Source: Amborella trichopoda (taxonomy: Eukaryota; Streptophyta; Magnoliopsida; Amborellales; Amborellaceae). Taken from it: a DNA stretch of 64,000 bases. Positions 45,932 through 56,510 of this stretch are shown one piece after another. The notes beneath the pieces were generated by a model, which had not been told where the DNA came from, searched no databases, and saw only the letters and a list, made by a program, of their open reading frames with translations. The stretch's first letter is position 1. The number at the start of each line of letters is the position of its first letter. The stretch covers positions 1,505,678 through 1,569,677 of the forward strand of contig NW_006497560.1 of NCBI RefSeq assembly GCF_000471905.2, written 5' to 3'. Both the position numbers and the translations under genes were made by a program.

Positions 45932-46261
45932 GCAAATTAACCATAGTAGTGTTGTGTAGAAAACAAGGAGATTGTAGGTCAAGGGAGGTGATTCCGAACC
46001 AGCTAAAGCAGTTAGGGGGATTTTCATCTTGATCTAAGAAGGCACCTTTATGAGTCAGCCCGAGTAAGTCACGAACCCAGGTGAGGTTGGTCCCCACCTC
46101 ACATCCAAAATTCCTCTCTCATTAGTTGGACACCTGCCCTTGTTCTGAGAAAGAGGTTCCAGAGAGAGAGCGATCTCAGGTCTCAGGTCTTTTGAACCCG
46201 AGACACGTGTCACCCGATCACCTAAATCTGGGGAGGCAAGATCGAGGCACCTACCAGTCCC

Positions 46262-47470
46262 ATCTGGGCATAGCCACAGCCTCCGACGAAGGGTCATTCT
46301 GCTTTCTTGGCTTGGTGCAGCTCCTGTAAGATTTTGAGACAAAGCCTGGTAATGGGGAGGGAGTTGTCTTCAAGGGAACAGCTTCCTTCGTTCCCAACTC
46401 CTCTTTCCCCGTTACCTCGGCTCAGTCATACACGGTCGAATCCTCCCCCATTGTCGCGGTTATCGGGTCTCACCGGGCGAGCACCGCGGGTTGGTAAGGG
46501 CAAGTTGAACCATTCTTTGTATCTGGGTGGCCTAGCTGAATCCCAGACAGGCTAGTCGATAACTCTGAGGCTCCCCAAGTGTCGAACATGTGGCAAGACT
46601 ACGGTGTATGCTTGGCTTCGCTCCCCTCCCTTCCTGTGGTGGTGAGGAACAAGGCTTTGGGGATCTGTAGGATTTTGCCTAACCCCTGGTGGTGCAGTGT
46701 AGAGAGCCGGTACTGGTCCCCTTTTCCCCTTTTGATGTGCAGCACCTGTGATATTTGAAGTATCTTGAGGTGATTGGAGGGCTGTCAATCCGAGGAGTTG
46801 GTGGCTCACCCTACTTTCTTAGTGAAGGCAGAATTTTTAAAACCTTTAAACTAGTGGCTGGTTCCTTCCTGGCCGTTGGTGTCATCCCCACTTTGGGTGA
46901 GGGAATGCATTGGACTTTCATCCCTACCACGCTTCGTGTCGATGCGGGTATAGGAGGAAGGGAGTAAGATCTTCATCCCTACCACGTTTCGTGTCAGTGT
47001 AGATACAGGCAGAAGGGAGGCAGGGATGCGTAAGATCTTCATCCGTTCTAGATTGTGAGCAGAAGTGGGTGTCGACGAGCTGTCTCCCAAGATTATGTCA
47101 CCGTCAAGCCCATTTAGGGTCTCTATCGGGAGAACTCCTTGCTCAGGAGGGTACAAAAAGAGTGCATCTCTCTCATCCCTTAGACCTTGTTGTTCTTTTG
47201 ATGGTGCAGGAAGGTTTTCATCGACCGAGGTCAGAGGGACAACCATTATGCATCTATTTTCCTCCTGAAAGAGATGATGCATAGACTTTGTCATGTCCTC
47301 CACATCCTCGTGAGAGATCAAAGTAGTGTCTCTTAGCTTGGGATCCATCCGGGATTTTGTCAACAATTAGGCTAGGATAGCGTCGAGCTAGCAAAATAAT
47401 GCTTTTCGTCCGCATAATGCGTTTCGGCGATTGGGACTGGCCTCTTGTCAGCATAAACTACGTGCTAACT
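46262..47470 (-). pseudogene. Element E protease-RT linker
   Basis: Read 47470 to 46262. Contains ISHEDVEDMTKSMHHLFQEENR (47320-47255), the same start as in G and B, then low-complexity sequence. It is cut by the B insertion. What follows beyond B is not pol. Confidence 0.6.
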
Positions 47471-47479
47471 CTCATCCCG

Positions 47480-47830
47480 ACTGTATTTGAAGCCCTAGTG
47501 AAGTGTGGATGGGACTACGCCATGTTTGTGGAGCCAGGGACAGCCCAATAGGACGTTATACCAGCTATCTGTGTGGACAACATGGAAAAGAGTGGCGGCA
47601 TTCAGATCCTCGATCTTGAGCTTATGCCATATTGTCCCCGTCAGCTTTTCCCTAGCCTGATTGAATGCTTGCACTGTTAAGATGGCCGGTTCAAATTGAT
47701 CAATATTCAGACCGATTTGAGAGAGGATCCTTTTAAACATCAGGTTTATTGCAAACCCTCCATTAATCATGATATGATTGATAGGGCAGGCATGCAGCTC
47801 GCCCGACACGAACAAGGGGCGATTGTGTGC
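47480..47830 (-). pseudogene. Element E retropepsin-like protease
   Basis: Read 47815 to 47495. Encodes IMINGGFAINLM (catalytic Asp replaced by Asn), IWHKLKIEDLNAATLFHVVH, YNVLLGCPWLHKHGVVPSTL and H, then a TAG. The flap and C-terminal region are otherwise readable. The tail VVYADKRP follows (about 47460). Confidence 0.75.
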
Positions 47831-47859
47831 TTTTCCCCTAGTTGCAAGTCGTCGTCAGA

Positions 47860-48370
47860 AAACGTGATAGCCATACAATTGTAGAGTATGGTGGGGTCCA
47901 CCTCAACCTGTTCAACCTCCACTTCATACACTTCGGGGTTGGAAAGTGCTTGCACCAAAACCATTTGGAGATCTTTAAATAGCATAAGGGCGTCATAGAT
48001 GCTTAGGAGTGCGGGAAGCTTCCTCAGATGTCCAATAACGTCATATTTAAGTTTATCAACATCAGGCAGGCCAGTTTCTTGATGTCCCTTAGCCTTAGGG
48101 GGAGGAGGTGCCACCGGGATGCCCCCTGATTGAGGGGCGTTCGCTCTAGACGTCGAACGGATAGCGACTCCCTTGGCGGTCTCTTGTGGGGGAATTTGGT
48201 TGTACTACGCGATTGGAGAAGACGTTGCAGGAGTGGGAGAACACTGAAGCTCTGTAGGTGGTTGGTGGGAAGGGAATGTCTCTGTGGCAGCCTGAGGGGT
48301 CGAGGGCTCCTAAGACTGTCTTGGGGGAGAAGCAGGTTCCGCACGGGAATGGGCTGACTCACGGCAAGGG
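47860..48370 (-). pseudogene. Element E pre-protease segment
   Basis: Encodes VDKLKYDVIGHLRKLPALLSIY, DALMLFKDLQMVLVQAL (about 48060-47930), aligned with B and G, then a short acidic stretch and FSDDDLQLGEKH leading to the protease. Upstream is Pro/Ser-rich linker. Confidence 0.65.
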
Positions 48371-49655
48371 GTCAGCAGTGGCACTGGGAACTTTAAGGTT
48401 TTTGATGGAGGGGGTCTCCGATCAAACCTTAGCCTCCTCAGCGATCGCAAATGCATTCGGCCCGCTTGGGTCGTTGCGCATCCTTGGTGAAAGGCTAGCA
48501 TGTGGTACGCCTCGCGATTGAGGGGAAAGACATGGTCAAACTCCACTCCTGCCCTATTACAGACCAGCGCACAGGGACGCGGACCTTGCATCATTTTTGG
48601 CTTTAACACTTGAGGGACCCGAGGGTGTGCCCCGGGTCGATCGGGCTCTAGACGACCTTGGGGATCTGGATTGGCCGCGCAAGGTATTATGCTTTGTACC
48701 CCAGCCACACAATAATGAGTGGTGTTGTAGGCCTTGTCCTTCTTCTCACCGCGTAGCGACTCAGACCCTTTATGCTTCGAGAGGCTCTTTGAGGGGCTTT
48801 TTCTGCCTCCCGCTGTGAGAGTGGGACTTTCGTACACCCCGTTTGTCCGCTGTGGAGGTCACGAAGGACCTTCTTCCAGAACCAAAAGCAGCTCTCACCT
48901 TCTTCCAGCCTAGTCCGCTCGGCTGATGCTTGGGTGAAGCTGATTAGATCTGGCATGGCGAGATACTCGGGAAGGGGCAGTTCCGAAAACGAGGCTTTGT
49001 CTTTTTCGAGCCCTATGCTAGGAGTCGACTTGTGCTCATGCGGGGTTGGGGAGCGAGGAGGATGATACTTGGTGGGAACTTCTTTGAGTATCACACGGTG
49101 AGTGGCACGGTAGTGGTAGGCAGAGCGATGGGGTGGGTTCGTTCTCTTCCTCAGCCGTGAGGTTCCTTGGACCTGCATGTGTGTGCACAATCCACAGTGG
49201 TATTTGGGATGACCATAGGGCCAATCCCTTGTGTGGTGAGGGGTGGAGTGCGTGTGACAGTCACTCGTTTAGCTGATGAGGCCATCGAGCCTCCGGTATG
49301 CATGTGTGTTTTCTTGGAGGGATTCCGATCGTCTTGGAAATCTTGTGCCAATCGGGGGCCAGCCTCTGGGCTGCCCCGAGCCGTGGAACTGTTATGCATG
49401 GCATGGGTGGCCTCGGAGCCACCAGCACCGTGTTTGGGTCGAGAGTGATCCAAAACAGTTCAAGGGGCTCAGGTGGGATGCCCCCTGCCATGCTTCATTA
49501 TTTTGACGGTTGGTCCACCGGGAAGTTTGTAGATATAGGTACGCACGGTAGGGTAACCACGCAAGATAGCATGATGGTTGCCAGCAGGTGGCATGTCCAA
49601 AGGGGTGCCATTGTTGACGGCACCCTGGAGACGACTCGAGCCAACAAAAGGGTAA
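48371..49655 (-). pseudogene. gag: Element E gag remnant
   Basis: Several short frames on the minus strand. 49040-48690 includes FSELPLPEYLAMPDLISF and a basic stretch. The segment with FPLNREAYHMLAFHQGC (48530-48470) may be what is left of the knuckle region, but no clear CHHC motif is readable. The start is lost among stops. Confidence 0.45.
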
Positions 49656-49658
49656 CGT

Positions 49659-49677
49659 GTCCCCAGTGGAATTGCCA
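49659..49677 (-). other. Primer-binding site of E
   Basis: Minus strand TGGCAATTCCACTGGGGAC, two bases from the LTR end. It differs from B's PBS at two positions, both transitions of the C-to-T / G-to-A kind. Confidence 0.75.
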
Positions 49678-49679
49678 GT

Positions 49680-51636
49680 TGATGTCGATGGGGCCCTGGT
49701 TTCCCTCCGTTCAGGGGTGAGGAAACCCTCTCTCGAACAACTGCTGAGGTCTGCCTCGTGGTGGATGCACGGGCCCTCTTACTTGCAGTTAGGAAGCTGA
49801 CGGTGAGAGAGATTTTTGTGAGTGGAGCACGAATCGCTCTTACGCCGCTTGGGGGTTTGAGGATGTGCCTGGGCGGATGACCCTCTTAAAGCAATTATTT
49901 AGAAGCCCTCTAGCTGCTCGTCAGCATGGTTTGGATTCTCAATCTCTCTCTCTCCATGCTCTCTCTCCCTGTATACCCTTTCGGAAGGATTTGTTGGCCG
50001 CTAAAGGTGGTATGAGTAGAAGTCAAGGGTGGAGACCCGCATGTCAGTACACATTTGCAGGCTTGCAGACGTGTGAGGGCTTCCGCGCAGATGGGGTCAC
50101 GTGTGCAAAAGTGGAAGGAGGAGAAAGAGAGAGAGAGAGAGAGAGAATGAATAACTTGGCTCAGTAGAAATGGGATGACCCGCACGACCGGGATGTCCGC
50201 AAGACCGCGCACTCAAGGGTACCCTTCCTCTCAAAGTTTTCTCTCTCTTCCTCTCTCCTCTCTCGAATGGACTAGGGGGTCACATAATAAGACAACAAAA
50301 AAGTAAACTGGCCTCGATTCTTCCCAGCCTTTGGGGTATGGGAGCTTCCAAAAAGGCGGCCTTTTGGAGAGTTTTTCTGGACCCTTTTACAAATGAGCTA
50401 AGCTTGCTTATATAGAGGATTCACCAAACAGGTTGAATGCTCAAAAGCCAAGCTTAATTAAAAAAATTGAAAGCAAATCGAAATTTAGGGGCAAATGACC
50501 AAAATGTCCCTACGATCTTTTGCCCGAATGCCGAGACCATCCCTGCATGCAGACTGCTCTGCCATGGGAAGACCTTGGAAGCTGGCCCTGCAACTTGCAG
50601 AAACTGTTCAACTTTTTCAGCAACATATCTTCGTTCTTCTCTCGATTGCGAGCATGTTGATGCCCTTCAATCGTGTTGTGGTGGCATTCTTCCCCGGGGT
50701 GAAAATTCAGCCAGTTTTGTGAACTTTGTTTGTTGATGCATCCTTGAGCTGCATCATTTTAGCTCCTGGATCTGCTTGCAAGTCAAAGAGGAGGTTGTTG
50801 CAGTCATTTTACACTAAGCTGGGGCCGGTTTGATGCAGATTTGCGCCTTCGGTTATTTTGGAAGGTTACCGGAGAAAGGGATTCCAGCAACCAACTGGAT
50901 TTGCTTCTTTGGTGACCTGAAGACTTGCATCCATTGAACAAGGGATTAAATGCAAGAGTCGTACCAGAATGTAGCTCTGTGTGAGGTGGTTCTTTTGAAC
51001 TCTTCCTCGCATCAATCCATGTCCTGAATTTTGAGCTATGCTTCACCAAATCCGGATCCTGCTGAACCTTTCTTTGGCCCTGGTTTCTCCAACTGCTTTT
51101 CTCTTTAGAGCAATAGGGGTGCCCGGTCACGTCGCAGTGAGTGCCTTAGGTCCAAATGATGGGGTTGGCATGATCTAAAACATATCAACATTTGAGCTTT
51201 ATCCGATTTCAGGGAAAGGCGCCATGGATTGGAGAAGGTGTCATGGGTTGGAGAAGTCGCTATCAAAAAACGTTGTCGTAGTCCCCATTTTCGGGACTGG
51301 TTTGGTGAAGCCGCATCGTGCTATGGTAAAACCCATGAGTTGTGAGGCTGCATGAGCATAGACCCTTCTAGAGGGGTATGATTGAGCCCAAATTTAGTCC
51401 TCGAGAGTTTTTCAAGGTTTTGAGCACAATGGCGATAGCCTAGTGCCCTGTTGCAGCCTCTATCATAGGGCTATAGTGGAGGGTCTTTCTTTGGTGCTAG
51501 GGCACCGCTGGAGGCTTTATTTTTTTGGCACAATCTTGGCCTACGAGTGTTTCGTGAACCTATGAGACCAGACTGTCACCAACTCTCTCCTTATACGCAT
51601 GGGCTCATGGAGGAACGTCAAAAATGATGTACAACA
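49680..51636 (-). mobile_element. 5' LTR of element E
   Basis: Starts (minus strand) TGTTGTACATCATTTTTGAC at 51636, ends GACATCA at 49680. It matches 18880-20809 throughout. TATA on the minus strand at 50408-50414. Confidence 0.9.
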
Positions 51637-51641
51637 GTAAG
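51637..51641 (+). other. Target-site duplication of element E, right copy (GTAAG)
   Basis: Follows the CA end of the right LTR. It matches 18875-18879. Confidence 0.85.
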
Positions 51642-52482
51642 AGACACTGATTCTCTTACGCTTGATCACTCGGTTTGGGTTCATCCTGAGCAAGCTTTTC
51701 TAAAAGTTCTAACCCTTACACTATTCTAACCATCGGATCATACAGTGTTCGAACTGTGAGATGTTTTCAGCTATTTCACTCTCTTCTCTTCTCTCCCTAT
51801 ATCACTGTTAGGGGGCTCTTTGGGTTAGTAACATAGTTACAAGCTTAGTCATATAACTCCACTTTCCAAATCCTCTGAGTTCCAAGGCTTTGAGATTGGT
51901 GCTTTTCCTTGTCTCCCGTAATACCTATTAGGAATGGTTACGCTAGGAGGCTGCACAATTTTCGGGTCATCCTTTCACTTCTTTCATCTCATCTTCTTCC
52001 TCTTCTTCTTACTTCTAAATCAAGCTCTCATCAACCTACTCTTATTCCTTTCTTTCCTCTCTTGCCTAACTATCTTTCCTATCACTCTACCCCCAAAACT
52101 ATAAACATTAACATGTAAGTGCATCAAAGAGGAGCTTATCATAAGTGGATTCTATTAGTAGTCTTTTTTTTGTGAGAGTCTAGATGAGGTGTTGATTTTA
52201 GAGGTGACCGAATTCAAACCGCGCTGCTGGACAGCCGGAGGGATTTCATTATTGATCTAAGAGGGCAGCAGCCTGGGCGTATCCCACGAACTCAACCATG
52301 GTGAGGTAGGTGTTGGAGTCGACCTCCTTAATGCTGTCAAATCCTCTCACCATTAGAAATACCTATTCGCAAGTGGCACGCGAAGCGCACACGCATGCGC
52401 GAGTCAAGAGGTTGTCCGAGAGGGGTTTCCTTGAACTCAGGTCCTCGAGGGAGCCCAAACGAGGTAAATCCAAGCCCGACCA
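51642..52482 (+). mobile_element. Solo LTR F, right part
   Basis: Continues LTR F after the E insertion (its first 110 bp overlap in wording with 18780-18879, for example CACTCGG..TGGGTTCATCCTGAG, which suggests a small duplication). Near the end it has the family pattern GATTTCATTATTGATCTAAG, GTGAGGTAGGTG, CCGAGAGGGG, TGAACTCAGGTCC. The end is placed at about 52482, before the MPFG-coding sequence. Confidence 0.55.
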
Positions 52483-52620
52483 TATGCCATTTGGAATGTC
52501 GCCAAATACATTTTCAATGGCACCCAAGAAAATGTTTTACCATTTCATGACAACCCCCAAGGAATCCAAAATGATATCTTACCAGCCTAACATGGGGGAG
52601 GGCGGACCCGATGGATGATT
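52483..52620 (+). pseudogene. pol: Element G reverse transcriptase, resumed fragment
   Basis: Encodes MPFGMSPNTFSMAPKKMF and some 25 residues more. The position of MPFG relative to the preceding LTPKGV piece at 16115 is what an RT with an insertion would show (compare C, LAPSGVFCYSVMPFG). After MPFG the match is weak. It ends at a TGA (52616-52618). Confidence 0.45.
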
Positions 52621-53743
52621 CCCTTAGGGGCATGTATTAGCAAATGATAAAAAAAATCCCCTCTGTCATTTGGAGACAATTACAATTCAATGGGGACCTT
52701 GGCAAATCGCCATATCTTTCTCTCCAAACTGACCCGGATCTGACCTAACACGGATACCGGATCCCCCAAATAATCAATTAATTAGTCAAAACCAATGTCC
52801 CTTCAATACTTCCCAATGGATACTAGAAAAACCTGCTAGGGCCAGTCCAATTTGATATTTATCCATAGATGTATGACGTTAAACTACTTACCTCATCCAT
52901 GGATTCGTGACGTTAAATTGCTTACCTCATCTATGGGTGCATAACGTTAAACTGCTTACCTCATCCATCACCGCATGACGCTAAATTGCTCAGACGACTC
53001 CTCGGTCTCATGAGTTTAAAATGCAAACAAAATCTAATTTTAGCATTTCAAAAACGCCTCTCCTCTAAAATCCAAAAGTCAAGCACTAGGGACAACCCTA
53101 TTTGGAATTTTATCAAAAACATTTACCTCCCTATATATCATTTCAAAAACCTTAATATTTTTTGTTCAAATCATAACCCGGTGTTAGCACTTGTTCCTCC
53201 CTGATTTCAAAATTTCTTGCGCTGAAAAAATGATTTATGAAAACAAAGCAGTCGAAAAGACCCCGATAATGATGATCACATTGCACTCATGATCACTCGA
53301 TCTAATGGGAAAACAACTATGTCAAGTATAAACTCTAACCATTTTCCCCATCAAAGTCAGAAAACAAAAAGAAAAACTCCCAATTCCTAAGCCATCGGTA
53401 GCCTTAGACAATCCTAGGAACACACTTGAGATATGAGGCCATCTATGATATATCCAGTCGAGATTTCTCCACCCTTCTCAACTACTACATTCATACAAGA
53501 TGATTTTGACTTTGAATCTTCGAAGAAGTGGTACACCGATCCTACAATCTACAAATGGGGCTACAACTTTCGGATCCCAAGCGATGATTCTAAGAGCGAC
53601 CAACCTGCGCTACCAGAAACAACGGGCTAAGCTAACCACCAGGTCCCAGGCGTGACCACCCAGACATGACATGCCCCTCTCTCATGAGGCCATGACTTCG
53701 TGGATGAAGAGTCCAGTTCTCTCCTCCACCTAACTCTTTACTA
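52621..53743 (+). other. Unassigned tail of element G
   Basis: A/T-richer than its surroundings. It holds a four-unit repeat (52865-52995) and one 66-codon frame (53433-53630) without a recognisable domain. No pol motif is readable. It may be G's spacer after deletion of the rest of pol. Confidence 0.4.
52865..52995 (+). repeat. ~37-bp tandem repeat (GACGTTAAACTGCTTACC)n
   Basis: Four units: CATGACGTTAAACTGC-like core followed by TTACCTCATCCATGG. The core recalls the CATGACCTTAAACTGC minisatellite of A, B and C. Confidence 0.75.
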
Positions 53744-53748
53744 CAAGG
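53744..53748 (+). other. Candidate target duplication of C, visible side (CAAGG)
   Basis: Five bases next to the outer end of the C LTR. The partner lies beyond the window, so this is only positional. Confidence 0.3.
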
Positions 53749-54047
53749 TGGTAAGGTGCCTCGATATAGCCTTAAGGATCTAAATGATTTGACGACATGT
53801 ATCTCGGGTTTCTGGTGAACCCGAGATTTGAGATCCCTCTCTTAGAACCTTGCTCGAGAACAAGGGCAGGTATACCAACCGATGAGAGAGAAATTGAAGG
53901 TGGGTTTGGGACTTACTCGGGCTGGCTCACGTGGACGCCCTCTTAGATCACGAAGAAAGCCCCTCAGCTGATTTAGCTGGTTCGGAATCGCCTCCCTTGA
54001 CCTGCAATTTTTTTATTTTCTGCACAACACTTTTATGGTGAATTTGC

Positions 54048-54082
54048 GAGACAAGTGGGTCAAAGACACGCACCCTTGTCTT
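54048..54082 (-). other. Conserved LTR hairpin, C copy
   Basis: Minus strand AAGACAAGGGTG ... CCCACTTGTCTC. The last base of the stem can still pair as G-U in RNA. Confidence 0.6.
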
Positions 54083-55227
54083 AGGGCACTGTACGTTCAT
54101 ACGAGAGGACGATGAAGCGTAAGGTTCAAATAAAGATAGAAAAGGGAAGAAAAATTGATGAAGAGGCGAGACTAGGATGGCAGCCGGGAAGTCATCGACG
54201 CGGAGTAGTAGCGAGACGGGCATAATCTTTAGGACCAGCACGGTGGCAACACTACTCTAAATCGAGACCGATGTGGCAGTGCTAGGTTAAGTCTACCCTC
54301 AGTTAAGTGAGAAGAGAAAAGAGAGTGAAAAGAAGACACAAGACGGAAAAGATGGGGTCCCGACGGCGCTAAGCGTTGCCACTCACGACCGTGGAGTAGC
54401 AATGTCGTGGCCCTTAGGCGACCCTTGACACTACTGCTCATGGCGAAAGAATGAGAAATAAACTACAAACAATGCTAAGCATCGCCATTGGCAACATAAG
54501 AAGACAACACGCCCCTCCACGGGCGGCGATAGTCTCTGATGGAGCATGCGGCGATAGTCATTTGTGAAGCACGTGATGATAATCCTCACGAAGCGCACAG
54601 CGATAGGCATGGGGCACAGGAAGGACGATGATAAGCACCAAATATGCGAAAGAAGCTCGCGGACGGTGATAGGCATTGTCGAGGCCTCTAGCAGGCGGTG
54701 ATGGGTATCGACGTCTACTATGGAAATGCAATACGGAAGGACCCCTTACGAGCGGCAATGGCTTTCACCATCTAGGTTCTTCACTGAGACGTCAAAGCTA
54801 CATATGTGGATGGCGATGGGCAGCGCCCCGTCTACAGGCCTCGCTGAACAAAAGAGATAGAAGAAAAGAAGAAGAAGGAGATAGAAGAAAAGAAGAAGAA
54901 GGAGACTTGCGCATGGCACTGCCATTGCCATGCGCGACCTATGTGGCCTCAAGGGAGGCATGCACGACACTGCCACTGTCGTGCATGACCCCTACGAGGA
55001 ACTCAGATGGAGAAGAGGGAGAAGAGAGGAGAGAAGAGAGAGAAGAAGAAGAAGAAAAGCAGAGAGAGAAGGTTTACCTCAAACCTAGGGGTACCAATCA
55101 AAAGTTTCTCTCAAGTCCCTCTCTCTCAAACGTAACCCAACAATGAAAAGAAAGAGAAACTTGTATTAAGTAACAACTCTCTCGTTTGTGAAAGGTTGAG
55201 TCCTCTAGTGCGTATAATGATGGTACG

Positions 55228-55235
55228 TATATATA
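55228..55235 (-). promoter_or_regulatory. TATA box in C LTR
   Basis: TATATATA, minus strand context AATTCTATATATACGTACC, the same words as LTR1. Confidence 0.65.
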
Positions 55236-56510
55236 GAATTTGCCTCAAACATGAGTGGATGATCAAAAGTAACCCTAATTGCTAGAAATTAAGATTAAAT
55301 TGAATTAAAATAAATTAGAACATAAGGTACAAAATGACAGATTTGCCCTTTCCTAACAATTCGTGGAATTCTATTACAGTCCCTGAGTTGCCCTAGAACT
55401 TGCATGATCTTGCATGGATGATCCAGGGTCGTTCTGATGCTCGATTTATCATAAGATGATTGTTTTCTTTTAGAGCTCAGCATGACGATCGATTTAATAC
55501 CAATTTCGAGCCATGGATCGTGTTTTTAGTGCGTGATCATGTGACTTGAAATTTTAATAGAACTTGAAACTTCGGATCGATAGTGTACTCATTCCTCGAT
55601 ATTTTTCGGTGGTTTCTTTGCTGAATTACACAGAGCATGCCGTTACGATCGGGGGGCAATAAACGCAGCTCGATTCTGCACCCGAACGAAGATATTGCAA
55701 CTTTGGAATTTTGGCAGGAATCTAAAATTTCAGTAATGGGATTTACTGTCACTTCATCGACTTCATGTGCATAATCCAACCGTTCATCATATACGGGGTT
55801 TGGGTCAGTGATATCCCGAGACCTTACACACACGATGGAATTCGTTTCACGTCGATCAGGATGGCGAGTGGCGTGATCTAGCCACTCAAGGGATGCACGA
55901 CACTGTTAAATTTCTTGCACTTTCTTTACGGATCAGCAACTTCTCTCTAGCTTTTCTTTACGCTCGGGTATCGTCATGGGGAGTGCCACATATCGAATCG
56001 CTCGTCTTAGATGAACATGCTCACCAAATTTGAGTGTGATCCGACTTGGGATGGGCGAAATATGAACGTCGAAAGTCATTGTTCATGACTACCCCTTCCT
56101 TGGTGTGGAGTTGCAAGGTGGCCACACGTGAAGCGTGCGGCCCCTCTTGTTTCACTCTTTTGCCTATAACTTCTTCCTAGAGTGTCTGTTCAGGCTAAAA
56201 TTTGACCCCTGGGGGTTTTCAACTGTATCGAATTCAATAGTGGTGGTCCATGGCAATTTGAGACACCGAAAATGTAGCTCTAGTTATCGGGGCTGTTTCA
56301 GGGTACTAGAGGTCGATTCTGTCGAAACTGTTTCTTAGTCTGCACTGCCTTAGACATGTCAAAATATGAAAAAACTTGGCAGGAGACTTTTGAGAGGCCT
56401 TATGAAGATCTTGGCTGATTCCAGGGCTATTCTGAGACTGCCAGAATTTCCATTGTTTGCTAGGCTTTATTGAGCGGGGGCCCCATGTTGATGAAAAATA
56501 CCTTCAAACA

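Larger units (their letters stand above)
26945..46256 (+). mobile_element. Element B: pol-less Tat/Ogre-type retrotransposon with antisense PMD gene
   Basis: 5' LTR 26945-29930, PBS 29934, gag, protease, linker (to about 34600), antisense gene (38540-34754), repeat-rich spacer, 3' LTR 43208-46256. The target duplication GTCCC is at 26940-26944 and 46257-46261. It is 19.3 kb long. The RT, RNase H and integrase part is missing exactly between the GVGYP linker motif and the 3' end of the antisense gene. Confidence 0.85.
43208..46256 (+). mobile_element. 3' LTR of element B
   Basis: Begins TGTTTGAAGACATTTTTCAG, ends GGCACCTACCA, followed by target duplication GTCCC (46257-46261). Same internal layout as the 5' LTR. 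One inverted minisatellite unit sits at 45085-45125. Confidence 0.9.
18880..51636 (-). mobile_element. Element E: complete-ended, pol-less Tat/Ogre-type retrotransposon
   Basis: Two LTRs in direct orientation with TG...CA ends and a 5-bp GTAAG target duplication. In minus orientation: 5' LTR (51636-49680), PBS, gag, protease and linker (to about 46262), element B inserted, then an antisense spliced gene, a repeat-rich spacer and the 3' LTR (20809-18880). Without B the element is about 13.4 kb. No RT, RNase H or integrase is present. Both LTR copies have diverged clearly, so the insertion is old. Confidence 0.85.
53749..56510 (-). mobile_element. 3' LTR of element C
   Basis: Minus strand begins TGTTTGAAGGTATTTTTCATC at 56510, ends GGCACCTTACCA at 53749. 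Layout as in B: TATA, GAG/GTAAAC site (about 55075), pyrimidine tract, ATCACCGTC words, hairpin. Its start matches LTR1 more closely than B (GGTATTTTTCATCAACAT). Confidence 0.85.

Noticed and set aside
48840..49190. Host gene fragment suggested by a 167-codon minus-strand frame
   Set aside because: It lies between PBS and protease of element E, in order with its gag, and carries gag-like FSELPLPEYL.
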